Below are positions 1 through 8,162 of a stretch of 34,465 nucleotides of DNA, piece by piece; position 1 is the first letter of the stretch; each line of letters opens with the position of its first letter. The DNA is taken from positions 1 to 34,465 of the forward strand of contig CAKOYF010000015.1 in assembly GCA_934130595.1 (NCBI GenBank). The letters run 5' to 3'. Origin of the DNA: an uncultured Clostridia bacterium (GTDB lineage Bacteria > Bacillota > Clostridia > TANB77 > CAG-465). The position numbers and the translations under genes are program-made. The notes under the pieces were generated by a model. It worked only from the letters and a program-made list of their open reading frames with translations. It ran no database searches and had not been told where the DNA came from.

Positions 1-1
1 T

Positions 2-169
2 GGACAGATAAAAACAGAGTATACTGAAGAAGAACAAATAATAGATGTAGTATATGAGAAAGTAGAAATTCCTGAAACTGGAGATATCAATGTTACGCTA
101 TATATTATCATGAGTATAGTAACTATTTCTCTATTATTTAGAAAAACTAAAAAACTTCAAAACAAATAG
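2..169 (+). CDS. C-terminal end of a sortase-anchored surface protein (5' truncated)
   Basis: This reading frame is open from the window edge and ends at TAG 167-169, so only about 55 C-terminal residues are visible. They contain IPETGD, then a hydrophobic stretch of about 17 residues (roughly NVTLYIIMSIVTISLLF), then a short basic tail (RKTKKLQNK). This is the three-part cell-wall sorting signal: an LPXTG-like pentapeptide, a membrane segment and a positive tail. A sortase would cut between T and G and link the protein to peptidoglycan or to a pilus. A sortase gene lies 5 kb downstream. The body of the protein is outside the window. Given the other genes here it may be another CnaB-type adhesin, but that is inference. 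Terminator hairpin follows at once. Confidence 0.85.
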   Translation, partial: GQIKTEYTEEEQIIDVVYEKVEIPETGDINVTLYIIMSIVTISLLFRKTKKLQNK

Positions 170-171
170 TA

Positions 172-197
172 AAAAAGCACCTTTTGGTGCTTTTTTT
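172..197 (+). terminator. Rho-independent terminator after the anchored-protein gene
   Basis: GCACC (177-181) and GGTGC (186-190) form a stem around a TTTT loop. An A-run before the stem and seven T after it lengthen the stem and supply the T tract. Confidence 0.85.
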
Positions 198-242
198 CTT
201 GAATAAACATATGTTTTTGTGTATAATTTAAGTGGTGATATA

Positions 243-2300
243 ATGGAAAACATTAACTTAGATACAAGTGTTCAATACTTAAAAGGTGTAGGACCAAAAA
301 TGTATGAACTGTTGAACAAATTATCTATATATACAGTTAAAGACTTATTAGAGTACTATCCTAGAGTATATGAAGATAGAACTAAAATAACTCCAATAAG
401 TGATTTTCAAAAAGATCAAAATGTATTATTTTTAGGAACATTAGTTAAACCAGTAACTATGGTATATGCAAAGAAAAAGAAAATACTCTCTACTGTGGTT
501 GTAGACGATAGTGGAGCAATTGCTATGCTTACTTGGTTTAACCAGGTATATATAAAAGACAGAATAAAAGAGGGTGGAACTTACTTATTTTATGGAAAAG
601 TAGGTAGTGTAAGCGGAAGCAGAGCAACATTAGATTCTTGCAGTATATATGATGTAAATGATTTAGATAAGATTCAAGGACTATATCCAATTTATCCATT
701 AACTGCTGGAATAACTCAAAATTATCTATTTAAACTAATAAATAATCTAATGGATTCTGGAATTATGGTTAATGAAATATTTAACGAAGAATTCAGAAGA
801 AAATATAGACTTGCAGAAGCAAATTATGCTTTAAGAAATATTCATTTTCCTAAGTCATATGAAATGGTAAATGTAGCAAGAAATAGAATAATTTTTGAAG
901 AACTTTTTTTGTTCCAACTAGCATTACTTAATATGAAGCAAATAGAGGTAGAACATACTAATACAAATACATATAGCGACTTAGATGAATCAGAATTTTT
1001 AAAATTAATCTCATTTGAACTTACTGGTGCACAAAAGAAAGTTGTTTCTCAAATAAAGAAGGATATGTCATCTAAAACAGTAATGAATAGATTAGTTCAA
1101 GGAGACGTTGGATCAGGAAAAACAATGGTTGCGGCTATAGCAATGTATTTAGCGGTAAAAAATGGATATCAAGCAGCACTTATGGCTCCGACAACTATTC
1201 TTGCAAATCAACATTATATTGAACTTTCACAATATTTTGAAAAGTTAGGAATAAATGTAGAAATTATAACTTCAAGTACAACAAAAAAACAAAAGGAAAA
1301 AATTATAGAAAAACTAAAAAATAATGATATAGATATATTAATTGGAACTCATTCTATAATAGAAGATAATGTAGAATTTAATAATTTAGGACTTGTTGTA
1401 ACAGATGAACAACATAGATTTGGAGTTAAGCAAAGAATGAAGTTATCTGCAAAAGGTAATGTTGTAGATACTATAGTAATGACTGCTACCCCAATACCTA
1501 GATCTCTTGCAATAATATTATATGGAGATTTGGATCTTTCAATTATAGATGAATTACCACCAGGAAGAAAACCTGTAGAAACTTGTGTTGTAAATGATTC
1601 ATATAATCAAAGAGTATATAATTTTTTAAAAAAACAAATTAATGAGGGTAGACAAGTATATGTAGTATGTCCACTTGTTGAGGAAAATGAGGATTTAGAC
1701 TTAAATTCTGTTGAAAAATTATATGAAGAATATAAAAAAGAATTTAATGGATATAATGTAGCCATATTACATGGTAAAATGAAAAATAAAGAAAAAGATA
1801 GTATTATGCAAGAATTTAAAGCTAATAAAATAAACATTTTAATTTCTACTACTGTAATAGAAGTTGGAATTAGTGTTCCAAATGCTACTGTAATGGTAAT
1901 TGAAAATGCAGATAGATTTGGACTTGCAGCTTTACATCAATTAAGAGGAAGAGTTGGAAGAGGAAGTGCATCATCTTATTGTATATTAAAAAGCAATAAT
2001 AAATCAGCTATTGCAAGACAAAGACTGGATATAATGAGAAAAAGTAATGATGGATTTGAAATAGCTCAAAAAGACTTAGAATTACGTGGCCCTGGAGACT
2101 TCTTTGGAGTAAGACAATCTGGTATGCCAGAATTTAAACTTGCAAATTTACTTACTGATACTAAGATACTTGAAAGTACTCAAGAGGCAGTAAAAACATT
2201 AATTGAAGAAGATAGAACTTTATCATTGCCTCAAAATAGTAAGATAAGGAACGCTTTATATAATAAATATGGTGAACAACTAAAAAATGTTGTAGGATAG
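243..2300 (+). CDS. recG: ATP-dependent DNA helicase RecG
   Basis: RecG is a monomeric superfamily 2 helicase that remodels stalled replication forks and branch-migrates Holliday junctions. The 685-residue product has the usual RecG length. An N-terminal wedge/OB region begins with YLKGVGPKM, typical of the family. The helicase core has Walker A GDVGSGKT (about 287-294), the DEQH box (about 388-391), a TATPIPRSLA motif and a QLRGRVGRG motif VI. An in-frame GTG lies at 219, but ATG 243 is preferred: it has a GGTGA-like ribosome binding site a few bases upstream and the family-typical N-terminus follows. The HD-domain gene starts 10 bases after the stop, so the two are probably co-transcribed. 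No promoter was firmly identified. Confidence 0.95.
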   Translation: MENINLDTSVQYLKGVGPKMYELLNKLSIYTVKDLLEYYPRVYEDRTKITPISDFQKDQNVLFLGTLVKPVTMVYAKKKKILSTVVVDDSGAIAMLTWFNQVYIKDRIKEGGTYLFYGKVGSVSGSRATLDSCSIYDVNDLDKIQGLYPIYPLTAGITQNYLFKLINNLMDSGIMVNEIFNEEFRRKYRLAEANYALRNIHFPKSYEMVNVARNRIIFEELFLFQLALLNMKQIEVEHTNTNTYSDLDESEFLKLISFELTGAQKKVVSQIKKDMSSKTVMNRLVQGDVGSGKTMVAAIAMYLAVKNGYQAALMAPTTILANQHYIELSQYFEKLGINVEIITSSTTKKQKEKIIEKLKNNDIDILIGTHSIIEDNVEFNNLGLVVTDEQHRFGVKQRMKLSAKGNVVDTIVMTATPIPRSLAIILYGDLDLSIIDELPPGRKPVETCVVNDSYNQRVYNFLKKQINEGRQVYVVCPLVEENEDLDLNSVEKLYEEYKKEFNGYNVAILHGKMKNKEKDSIMQEFKANKINILISTTVIEVGISVPNATVMVIENADRFGLAALHQLRGRVGRGSASSYCILKSNNKSAIARQRLDIMRKSNDGFEIAQKDLELRGPGDFFGVRQSGMPEFKLANLLTDTKILESTQEAVKTLIEEDRTLSLPQNSKIRNALYNKYGEQLKNVVG

Positions 2301-2310
2301 GAGAAATAGT

Positions 2311-3096
2311 ATGTTAAACATAGAAAACGCTAGAGAAGAATTTATGAAATATGTAGAAAAATATGATCTTAATTCAGGTAGAATAAGACTAAAAGCAGAT
2401 CATATTTTAAGAGTAGCACAAAATTCAAAAAGAATTGCTACAGAATTAAAATTATCTGATGAACAAATAAAACTTGCTGAGCTTATTGGAATTTTTCATG
2501 ATATAGGTAGATTTGAGCAAGTAAGAATATATGATACTTTTTCAGATAAGGATACTGGACTAGATCATGCTGCATATAGTCTTAAAGTATTATATGATGA
2601 TGGGCTAATAAAGAAATTTATTGATACATCAGAATATGATGATATTATAAAGAAGGCTGTATTTTATCATAATAAACTAAGTATCGGTGAAGAAGTAGAA
2701 GGGGAAGCACTTATTTTTGCAAAAATTATACGTGACGCAGACAAATTAGATATATATAAAGTAATTAATGAAGAAAAAATGGAAGATATATTTTGGTATA
2801 AAGAATTTAAAGGATTATCGATGTCAGATGGATTAATGGAAAAATTCAAATACGAAAAAATGATAAAATATAAAGATATAAAAAATAATGCAGATCTTAT
2901 ATATGTTTTTTACGGGTATATATATGATTTCAATTTTCCAAATAGTTTGAAAATAGTAAAAGAGAATAACTACTTAGAAAAATTCTTAACTAGAATAGAG
3001 TCAACTTTTGATAATGAGCAAATAATAGAAACTACAAAAGAGCTATTAAAAATATGTAATGAATATATGGATGAAGAGATAAAAAAAGTATCCTAG
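2311..3096 (+). CDS. HD-domain phosphohydrolase
   Basis: The 261-residue protein has the HD-superfamily metal-binding pattern: an early His (H31 in LKADHILRV), the paired H63-D64 in GIFHDIGRFEQ, a later His in the FYHNKLS segment, and an Asp in IRDADKLDIYK. HD proteins are metal-dependent phosphohydrolases acting on nucleotides, cyclic dinucleotides or alarmones. The substrate cannot be told from sequence. It is probably soluble, since no signal peptide or membrane segment is visible. It sits 10 bases behind recG with a GGAGA ribosome binding site and ends inside the 5' arm of a strong terminator, so it is the last gene of that operon. Confidence 0.8.
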   Translation: MLNIENAREEFMKYVEKYDLNSGRIRLKADHILRVAQNSKRIATELKLSDEQIKLAELIGIFHDIGRFEQVRIYDTFSDKDTGLDHAAYSLKVLYDDGLIKKFIDTSEYDDIIKKAVFYHNKLSIGEEVEGEALIFAKIIRDADKLDIYKVINEEKMEDIFWYKEFKGLSMSDGLMEKFKYEKMIKYKDIKNNADLIYVFYGYIYDFNFPNSLKIVKENNYLEKFLTRIESTFDNEQIIETTKELLKICNEYMDEEIKKVS

Positions 3097-3119
3097 AGTA
3101 AATCTAGGATACTTTTTTA
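3087..3119. terminator. Bidirectional terminator between convergent genes
   Basis: A perfect 11-base stem, AGTATCCTAGA (3087-3097) with TCTAGGATACT (3103-3113), encloses a 5-base loop. T-runs follow on both strands (plus 3113-3118; minus across the A-run 3081-3087). It overlaps the stop codon of the HD-domain gene and lies next to the end of the minus-strand membrane gene, so it probably serves both. Confidence 0.9.
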
Positions 3120-3725
3120 AAACATTGTTATAACTTTATTACTTAGTAAAGTACCAATTACAAATAGTACATAGCATATTATAAATGTAAGTAATACAGA
3201 TATAATACTAGTAATTATAGCTCTTACAAAAGTTAATTTTTTTGGTCCACGTTGAACTTCAGATAAAGCAGAAACTTGTTCTTTTTCAGTCATATCTTTT
3301 TTAAATATCTTAAAGTATAATTTCTTAATTAACTTTTTAAGAGAAAATCTTACAGTACCAGTTACTTTTTGATAATTAATATTAACAGTGTAGTATGTAA
3401 GGGATTGAAGTAGGGTACCAATTAGAAAAGTAGAAACTATTGTTCTAATTAGAATTCCTTCATATCCTTCTATTAAAGTTCTATCAAATACCATAGCAAA
3501 CAACATATCTATTGCATTGTTGTCTAAATTTGCATTTATAGAATTATAACATCCAAATAATAATATTCCCCATAAAATAACTGTTAAGATAGCTGGAATA
3601 AATAGTTTTTTGGTATCATAATTGTAAAGTGTTGTAATCATAAGTGCAAGTTTCATTGCAGTATCCATTATAACTACAAGTAATAAAAAAATTAGTATAG
3701 CTAGCAAAGCTGTAATAAGCCACAT
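3117..3725 (-). CDS. Polytopic membrane protein of unknown function
   Basis: The 202-residue product is strongly hydrophobic. Likely membrane segments lie near residues 2-30, 42-62, 90-115 and 168-198. A basic, probably cytoplasmic loop separates the third and fourth (RFSLKKLIKKLYFKIFKKDMTEKEQ region). No catalytic motif is recognised. It begins 13 bases after the glycosyltransferase stop on the same strand, so the two are most likely one operon. A role in envelope lipid or glycan assembly alongside the transferase is possible but only inferred from position. The upstream ribosome binding site is weak (AGGATGTGA), so translational coupling is plausible. Confidence 0.7.
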   Translation of the reverse strand: MWLITALLAILIFLLLVVIMDTAMKLALMITTLYNYDTKKLFIPAILTVILWGILLFGCYNSINANLDNNAIDMLFAMVFDRTLIEGYEGILIRTIVSTFLIGTLLQSLTYYTVNINYQKVTGTVRFSLKKLIKKLYFKIFKKDMTEKEQVSALSEVQRGPKKLTFVRAIITSIISVLLTFIICYVLFVIGTLLSNKVITMF

Positions 3726-3738
3726 AAAATATCACATC

Positions 3739-5019
3739 CTATTTTTCGTTTTTTGTTAAATTTATTAGTTTTTCTTCTATACGTTTATATATTGCATTCT
3801 TTTGTTCATTTTCTTCTTCTTTTGTTAGAGCGTTTTGTTTTGCTTTATGAAGCTCTATAATTTCTGAATATAGCATTTCAAGTTTATCGCCAAAGACTTC
3901 AACAGAATATTCATTTGCAGTTTTTCTTCCTCCAGAAATTAGAGTGTTTCTTAAATTTGAATCTTCAATTACATTTACTATTGCATTTTTGAAATCTGAT
4001 ACTTTTTTTACTAAAATTCCATTTTCATTTGTATGTATAAATTCAGATAGGTTAGGAGCATATTTAGCAACTACTGGAATTTCAGCAGCCATTGCTTCTA
4101 CAAAAGTTAGTCCTTGAGTTTCAGTAACAGAAGCATTAACAAATACATCACCTATATTATAGTATTTTGGTACTTGATCGTATGGAACTTTTCCTGTAAA
4201 TATAACGTTATCTTGAATATTAAGTTCTTTAGCTTGTTCTTCTAAATCTTTTTTTGAAGGCCCATCTCCAACAATTAAGAATTTATAATCTGGATGATCT
4301 TCAAAGATAGAAGGCATAACATCCATAATAACATCTATACTTTTCTCGCTTGCAATTCTTCCTAGAAAAAGTATAACTTTTTCATTACTTTTTATTCCTA
4401 AAGAAGATTTGAGTTCATCTCTTTGAGAATCTGAAAAGTTAGAATGTTTAAAAGGAACAATATCAATACCTGTTGGTATAACGTATATTGGTTTGTTTTT
4501 TACATTGCATTTATATTTTAAATATTTAGCAGTTTTATTTGAAGGTGTTATAACACATTCAGCTTTTCTTACAAAAGCTCTAGAAAAATCACGAGCCAAC
4601 CTTTTTAAGTAAATATTTCTTCCTTTTATTGGTGAAATATAATGTACATAATCTTCCCACATTGTATGATATGTATGAATAAATGGTATATTATATTTTC
4701 GTGATATGATTTTTCCAAATGCACCAACACTAAATTCTGTTTGAGTATGTACAACATCTAGTCCAATTTCCTTTATTTGCTTAGCAATTTCTCTAGAATA
4801 GAAAGTTGCTATTCTATTTTTATATTGCTTAGCAATAAGTAGTGGAATGCTATTTAACATATAAAGTGTTTGATTTTCATTTGGTTGTATAGACTTTGAA
4901 GTAGTGAAAACATACACTTCATGTCCACGCTTTTTTAATTCCTGTTCAACCATATTAATTGATGTGACAACACCAGAGGTAACAGGATTATATGCGTCAG
5001 TAAAAATACCTATTTTCAT
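3739..5019 (-). CDS. GT4-family glycosyltransferase, probably glycolipid-forming
   Basis: The 426-residue protein has the GT-B fold pattern of the GT4 family. The N-terminus MKIGIFTDAYNPVTSGV is a glycine-rich acceptor loop. HTYHTMWEDY lies near 115-124, the donor-binding GRIASEKS near 220-227 and GDGP near 251-254. E300-x7-E308 (in VTETQGLTFVEAMA) binds the sugar nucleotide and catalyses transfer. These features resemble 1,2-diacylglycerol 3-glucosyltransferases of Gram-positive bacteria, which make glycolipid membrane anchors; the exact acceptor is inference. A charged, Lys/Glu-rich C-terminal tail follows. An AAGGAG site lies 12 bases upstream of ATG 5017-5019. A consensus promoter lies upstream, divergent from the sortase operon. 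Confidence 0.88.
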   Translation of the reverse strand: MKIGIFTDAYNPVTSGVVTSINMVEQELKKRGHEVYVFTTSKSIQPNENQTLYMLNSIPLLIAKQYKNRIATFYSREIAKQIKEIGLDVVHTQTEFSVGAFGKIISRKYNIPFIHTYHTMWEDYVHYISPIKGRNIYLKRLARDFSRAFVRKAECVITPSNKTAKYLKYKCNVKNKPIYVIPTGIDIVPFKHSNFSDSQRDELKSSLGIKSNEKVILFLGRIASEKSIDVIMDVMPSIFEDHPDYKFLIVGDGPSKKDLEEQAKELNIQDNVIFTGKVPYDQVPKYYNIGDVFVNASVTETQGLTFVEAMAAEIPVVAKYAPNLSEFIHTNENGILVKKVSDFKNAIVNVIEDSNLRNTLISGGRKTANEYSVEVFGDKLEMLYSEIIELHKAKQNALTKEEENEQKNAIYKRIEEKLINLTKNEK

Positions 5020-5084
5020 ATTTTGTTACAACTCCTTAAGTTTGTATTTTAAATAAGTTACATTTTAGTTAAAATAACACAAAT

Positions 5085-5113
5085 ATTATATATCACTTTG
5101 AAAAAAAAGTCAA
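5085..5113 (-). promoter_or_regulatory. Sigma-A-type promoter for the glycosyltransferase operon
   Basis: On the minus strand TTGACT (5113-5108), a 17-base spacer and TATAAT (5090-5085) match the vegetative promoter consensus, about 65 bases upstream of the glycosyltransferase start. Confidence 0.8.
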
Positions 5114-5192
5114 TTTAAAGCTACATATATAAAGAAAAAATAGATTTATGTTAAAGTATATGAGATTACATAAACTATAATTACAATTAACA

Positions 5193-5222
5193 TTGACTTA
5201 AAATTATTGAATATGTTATAAT
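5193..5222 (+). promoter_or_regulatory. Sigma-A-type promoter for the sortase operon
   Basis: TTGACT (5193-5198), an 18-base spacer and TATAAT (5217-5222), about 50 bases before the sortase start. It is divergent from the glycosyltransferase promoter; about 80 bases separate the two -35 boxes. Confidence 0.8.
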
Positions 5223-5272
5223 TAAAAAGTAGAGGTAATATAAATATTATTTTATATAGGAGGATGGTACAA

Positions 5273-5923
5273 ATGAAAAAAATTGGAAGATTCAAATTTG
5301 AAACAAGAGCAAAAGAAATAGTTATACTTATTATCTTTATAGCTGTTACATCTTTTGCAATAATAGAGGTAAAAAATTTATTAAATCAAGAAAAAATAAA
5401 ATCACTTACAGAACAAATAAAGATTAATACAAGTGGCGGAGATTCACAAAAAAATAATATAATTGCAAATTTGGCTTCTACGCCCCTTAGAGTAACAGGG
5501 AATGCTATAGCAGTTTTAGATATTCCAGATTATTCAATTAGAGGACAAATTGTAGAAGGAACAGATGATGAAACTTTAAAAAATTACATTGGAAAATTTG
5601 TTGGTAGTGCTGATCCAGGACAAATTGGTAACTTTAGTTTAGCCGCACATAATAATATTTATACAGAGTTATTTAGAAACTTACATAAAGTACAAGTTGG
5701 AGATAAGGTAAGAGTAGTTACAAAGACTCACGAGTATATATATACTGTAACTTCTACACAGACTGTAGACCCAACTAGAACAGACGTGTTAAAAGGTGGT
5801 ACAAAAAGAGAAATAACAATGATTACATGTACACAAGCAGCAACTAAAAGAATTGTAGTAAAAGGAGAATTAACTTCTGAAAGAGAACTAAATCAAAAAG
5901 AACAAGAGGAAGGAGTTAAATAA
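5273..5923 (+). CDS. Sortase (cysteine transpeptidase)
   Basis: Sortases cut LPXTG-like signals and join the protein to the cell wall or to pilin lysines. The 216-residue product has an N-terminal membrane anchor (about 15-32) with a short basic start. The sortase barrel carries the catalytic His126 (NFSLAAHNN), Cys186 (TMITCT) and Arg193 (TKRIVVKG). The layout, with an N-terminal anchor, ITCT and a compact size, best resembles class D-like sortases, though the class is uncertain. An upstream in-frame ATG at 5264 directly abuts the AGGAGG (5258-5263) and is too close to it. ATG 5273 has 9 bases of spacing and was chosen. This is the only sortase in the window and the obvious candidate for processing the giant CnaB proteins. 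Two membrane genes follow in the same operon. Confidence 0.92.
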   Translation: MKKIGRFKFETRAKEIVILIIFIAVTSFAIIEVKNLLNQEKIKSLTEQIKINTSGGDSQKNNIIANLASTPLRVTGNAIAVLDIPDYSIRGQIVEGTDDETLKNYIGKFVGSADPGQIGNFSLAAHNNIYTELFRNLHKVQVGDKVRVVTKTHEYIYTVTSTQTVDPTRTDVLKGGTKREITMITCTQAATKRIVVKGELTSERELNQKEQEEGVK

Positions 5924-5925
5924 CA

Positions 5926-6468
5926 ATGCCAAAAAAGATAAAAAAAGAGAAAGAAACAATTCTAAAAGGTAACAAAGAAAGCATTATTAACGTAGACAAT
6001 ATCCATATTTTTTTCATAATCCTAGTAGTAGCTATAGTATGTGTATGTACTGCTGTAGGTATATACGTATATAAAGAGGATAAATACCATGCACATAAAG
6101 ATAATGCTATTGTTACTTTTGAGTATACAGAAGCACTAGACGAAGGATATGACGTATATTCAGTTACTGAGACAGATACAAAACAAATATTTACTGAGCA
6201 TAATTCATTAAGTGTTCAAGATGTAAAAGAAATGTCACGTAAAAAATATCTAGATTTTAATGAAGAAGTTTATGCAACTGGTATAGCAGATTATATGATA
6301 GAAACTCAAGCAGAGCAACCAGATGAAAAATGGAGCTTATATTTAAAATTTGCTGACGGAACTAAAAAATACTTATATAGCCGCTCAATAGATGAAAGCA
6401 CTATTAATAAAGAGGCATTAGCTCAAATAATTCAAAAGTATTTTGGCGAGGAGATTAGATATAAATAA
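5926..6468 (+). CDS. Single-pass membrane protein of unknown function in the sortase operon
   Basis: The 180-residue protein has a basic N-terminus (KKIKKEKE), one hydrophobic segment at about residues 27-50 (IFFIILVVAIVCVCTAVG), and a largely acidic extracellular part of about 130 residues. No known domain is recognised. It starts 2 bases after the sortase stop, with AAGGAG inside the sortase 3' end, and its stop overlaps the next start (TAATG). It is therefore clearly co-expressed with the sortase. A sortase partner or envelope accessory role is only suggested by that context. Confidence 0.75.
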   Translation: MPKKIKKEKETILKGNKESIINVDNIHIFFIILVVAIVCVCTAVGIYVYKEDKYHAHKDNAIVTFEYTEALDEGYDVYSVTETDTKQIFTEHNSLSVQDVKEMSRKKYLDFNEEVYATGIADYMIETQAEQPDEKWSLYLKFADGTKKYLYSRSIDESTINKEALAQIIQKYFGEEIRYK

Positions 6469-6659
6469 TGGAATATGTTGTTATAATATTTGCAATAGTA
6501 AGTATAGCACTTGTGTTTATATCCAAGATTTATGGCATTAGTATAGTTTATCCATCTCTTATGATTGTACTTACAATTGTAATAGATGTGCTTTCTAATA
6601 CAATACGTAGTAGAAAGGCTAAAAAAAATATTAATATAGATGAATATATAAAAAAATAA
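6468..6659 (+). CDS. Small two-segment membrane protein, unknown function
   Basis: The 63-residue product has two hydrophobic segments (about 3-20 and 24-45), then a basic patch SRKAKK and a polar C-terminus. Its ATG shares a base with the preceding stop (TAATG, 6466-6470), indicating translational coupling. It ends the sortase operon just before a terminator. No family is recognised. Confidence 0.7.
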   Translation: MEYVVIIFAIVSIALVFISKIYGISIVYPSLMIVLTIVIDVLSNTIRSRKAKKNINIDEYIKK

Positions 6660-6662
6660 AGT

Positions 6663-6698
6663 AAAATTGAAGTACTTAAAGCTACTTCAATTTTTTTT
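6663..6698 (+). terminator. Terminator of the sortase operon
   Basis: AAAATTGAAGTA (6663-6674) pairs perfectly with TACTTCAATTTT (6683-6694) across an 8-base loop, and the T-run continues to 6698. Confidence 0.9.
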
Positions 6699-6740
6699 AC
6701 TAATTTTAGCCTAAAATTTATAGTGTATATGCTAATTTTT

Positions 6741-6769
6741 TTGACTTTTTACATAAAAAATGTTAAAAT
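6741..6769 (+). promoter_or_regulatory. Promoter upstream of der
   Basis: TTGACT (6741-6746), a 17-base spacer and TAAAAT (6764-6769), about 40 bases before the der start. Confidence 0.7.
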
Positions 6770-6811
6770 ATATGTGTTAAATTTATTTTTTAAAAAGGAG
6801 GTACGTAAATA

Positions 6812-8140
6812 ATGGCAAAAAAAGTAGTAGCAATTGTTGGAAGACCAAACGTTGGAAAATCTACATTATTTAATGTTTTGGCAGGAGAAAAAATTGCTAT
6901 AATTAAAGATATACCTGGAGTAACAAGAGATAGAATATATGCTGATTGTCAATGGCGTGGTACAACTTTTCAAGTGATTGATACAGGTGGTATAGAGCCA
7001 GAATCAGATGATATAATATTAAAACAAATGAGAAGACAAGCTGAACTTGCTATGGATATAGCAGACGTTATAGTATTTATAACTGATGTAAAAGCAGGTG
7101 TTACAGTATCAGATGAAGAAGTTGCGCAAATGCTTAGAAAAACTAAAAAGCCAGTAATTCTTGTTTGTAATAAATGTGATAGAGTTGGAGCTCCACCAGA
7201 TGAAATGTATGAGTTCTACAATTTAGGACTAGGAGATCCATATCCAATATCTGCAGGAAAAAAACTAGGAATTGGTGAACTTTTAGACGCTGTATATGAT
7301 AAATTTGATGATGTATCACAAGAAATAGAAGATGACGAAACAATTAGAGTAGCAGTAATTGGTAAACCAAACGCAGGAAAATCTTCACTAATAAATAAAA
7401 TACTAGGAGAAGAAAGAGTTATAGTTTCAGATATAGCCGGAACAACAAGGGACGCAATAGATACATATTTTGAAAATAAACATGGAAAATATATATTTGT
7501 TGACACAGCTGGTATAAGAAGAAAGAACAAAGTTTATGATAAACTTGAAAAGTATTCAGTACTAAAAGCTAAGAGTGCAATAGAAAAAGCTAATGTTTGT
7601 TTAATAATGATAGACGCAACTGAAGGCGTAACAGAACAAGACGAAAAAATAGCAGGTCTTGCTCATGAAGGTGGAAAAGGCGTAATAATCGTTGTAAATA
7701 AATGGGACTTAGTAGAAAAAGAAACTAATACTATGGAAAAATACAAAAAAGAAGTTTATAATAAACTAGCATATTTATCTTATGCACCAATAATATTTAT
7801 ATCTACTGTTACAGGCCAAAGAGTGGATAAACTATTTGATATGATAAATGAAGTAGATAAACAAAATAGTCAAAGAATACCAACAGGTCTTTTAAATGAT
7901 GTACTTGCAGAAGCAACAACAATAACTCAACCACCATCAGATAAAGGAAGAAGACTAAAAGTTTATTATATGACACAAGTATCTACAAGACCACCAACTT
8001 TTGTAATATTTGTAAATTCAAAAGAATTAATGCATTTTTCTTATGTAAGATATATTGAAAATCACTTAAGAAAACAATTTGGATTTAAAGGAACACCAAT
8101 ACATATGATAATACGTGAAAGAAAAAAAGGTGAAGAGTAA
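6812..8140 (+). CDS. der: Ribosome-assembly GTPase Der (EngA)
   Basis: Der is an essential GTPase with two tandem G domains that helps mature the 50S ribosomal subunit. The 442-residue protein shows the first G domain with GRPNVGKST (10-18), DTGG (57-60) and NKCD (120-123). The second has GKPNAGKSS (184-192), DTAG (231-234) and NKWD (296-299). A C-terminal KH-like domain ends with a basic tail (IRERKKGEE). Length and layout are standard. An AAGGAGG site precedes ATG 6812. ppaC follows within 22 bases, so the two are probably co-transcribed. Confidence 0.97.
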   Translation: MAKKVVAIVGRPNVGKSTLFNVLAGEKIAIIKDIPGVTRDRIYADCQWRGTTFQVIDTGGIEPESDDIILKQMRRQAELAMDIADVIVFITDVKAGVTVSDEEVAQMLRKTKKPVILVCNKCDRVGAPPDEMYEFYNLGLGDPYPISAGKKLGIGELLDAVYDKFDDVSQEIEDDETIRVAVIGKPNAGKSSLINKILGEERVIVSDIAGTTRDAIDTYFENKHGKYIFVDTAGIRRKNKVYDKLEKYSVLKAKSAIEKANVCLIMIDATEGVTEQDEKIAGLAHEGGKGVIIVVNKWDLVEKETNTMEKYKKEVYNKLAYLSYAPIIFISTVTGQRVDKLFDMINEVDKQNSQRIPTGLLNDVLAEATTITQPPSDKGRRLKVYYMTQVSTRPPTFVIFVNSKELMHFSYVRYIENHLRKQFGFKGTPIHMIIRERKKGEE

Positions 8141-8162
8141 TAATAAGAAAGGAAGATATATT

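Noticed and set aside
219..242. GTG start for recG adding 8 residues
   Set aside because: No ribosome binding site fits; ATG 243 has one and matches the family N-terminus.
5264..5272. ATG 5264 as sortase start
   Set aside because: It directly abuts AGGAGG with no spacer; ATG 5273 has normal spacing. The same reasoning rejects ATG 25846 for surface protein B.
8115..8162. Upstream start for ppaC inside der
   Set aside because: ATG 8163 has a good ribosome binding site and gives the standard family II pyrophosphatase N-terminus.
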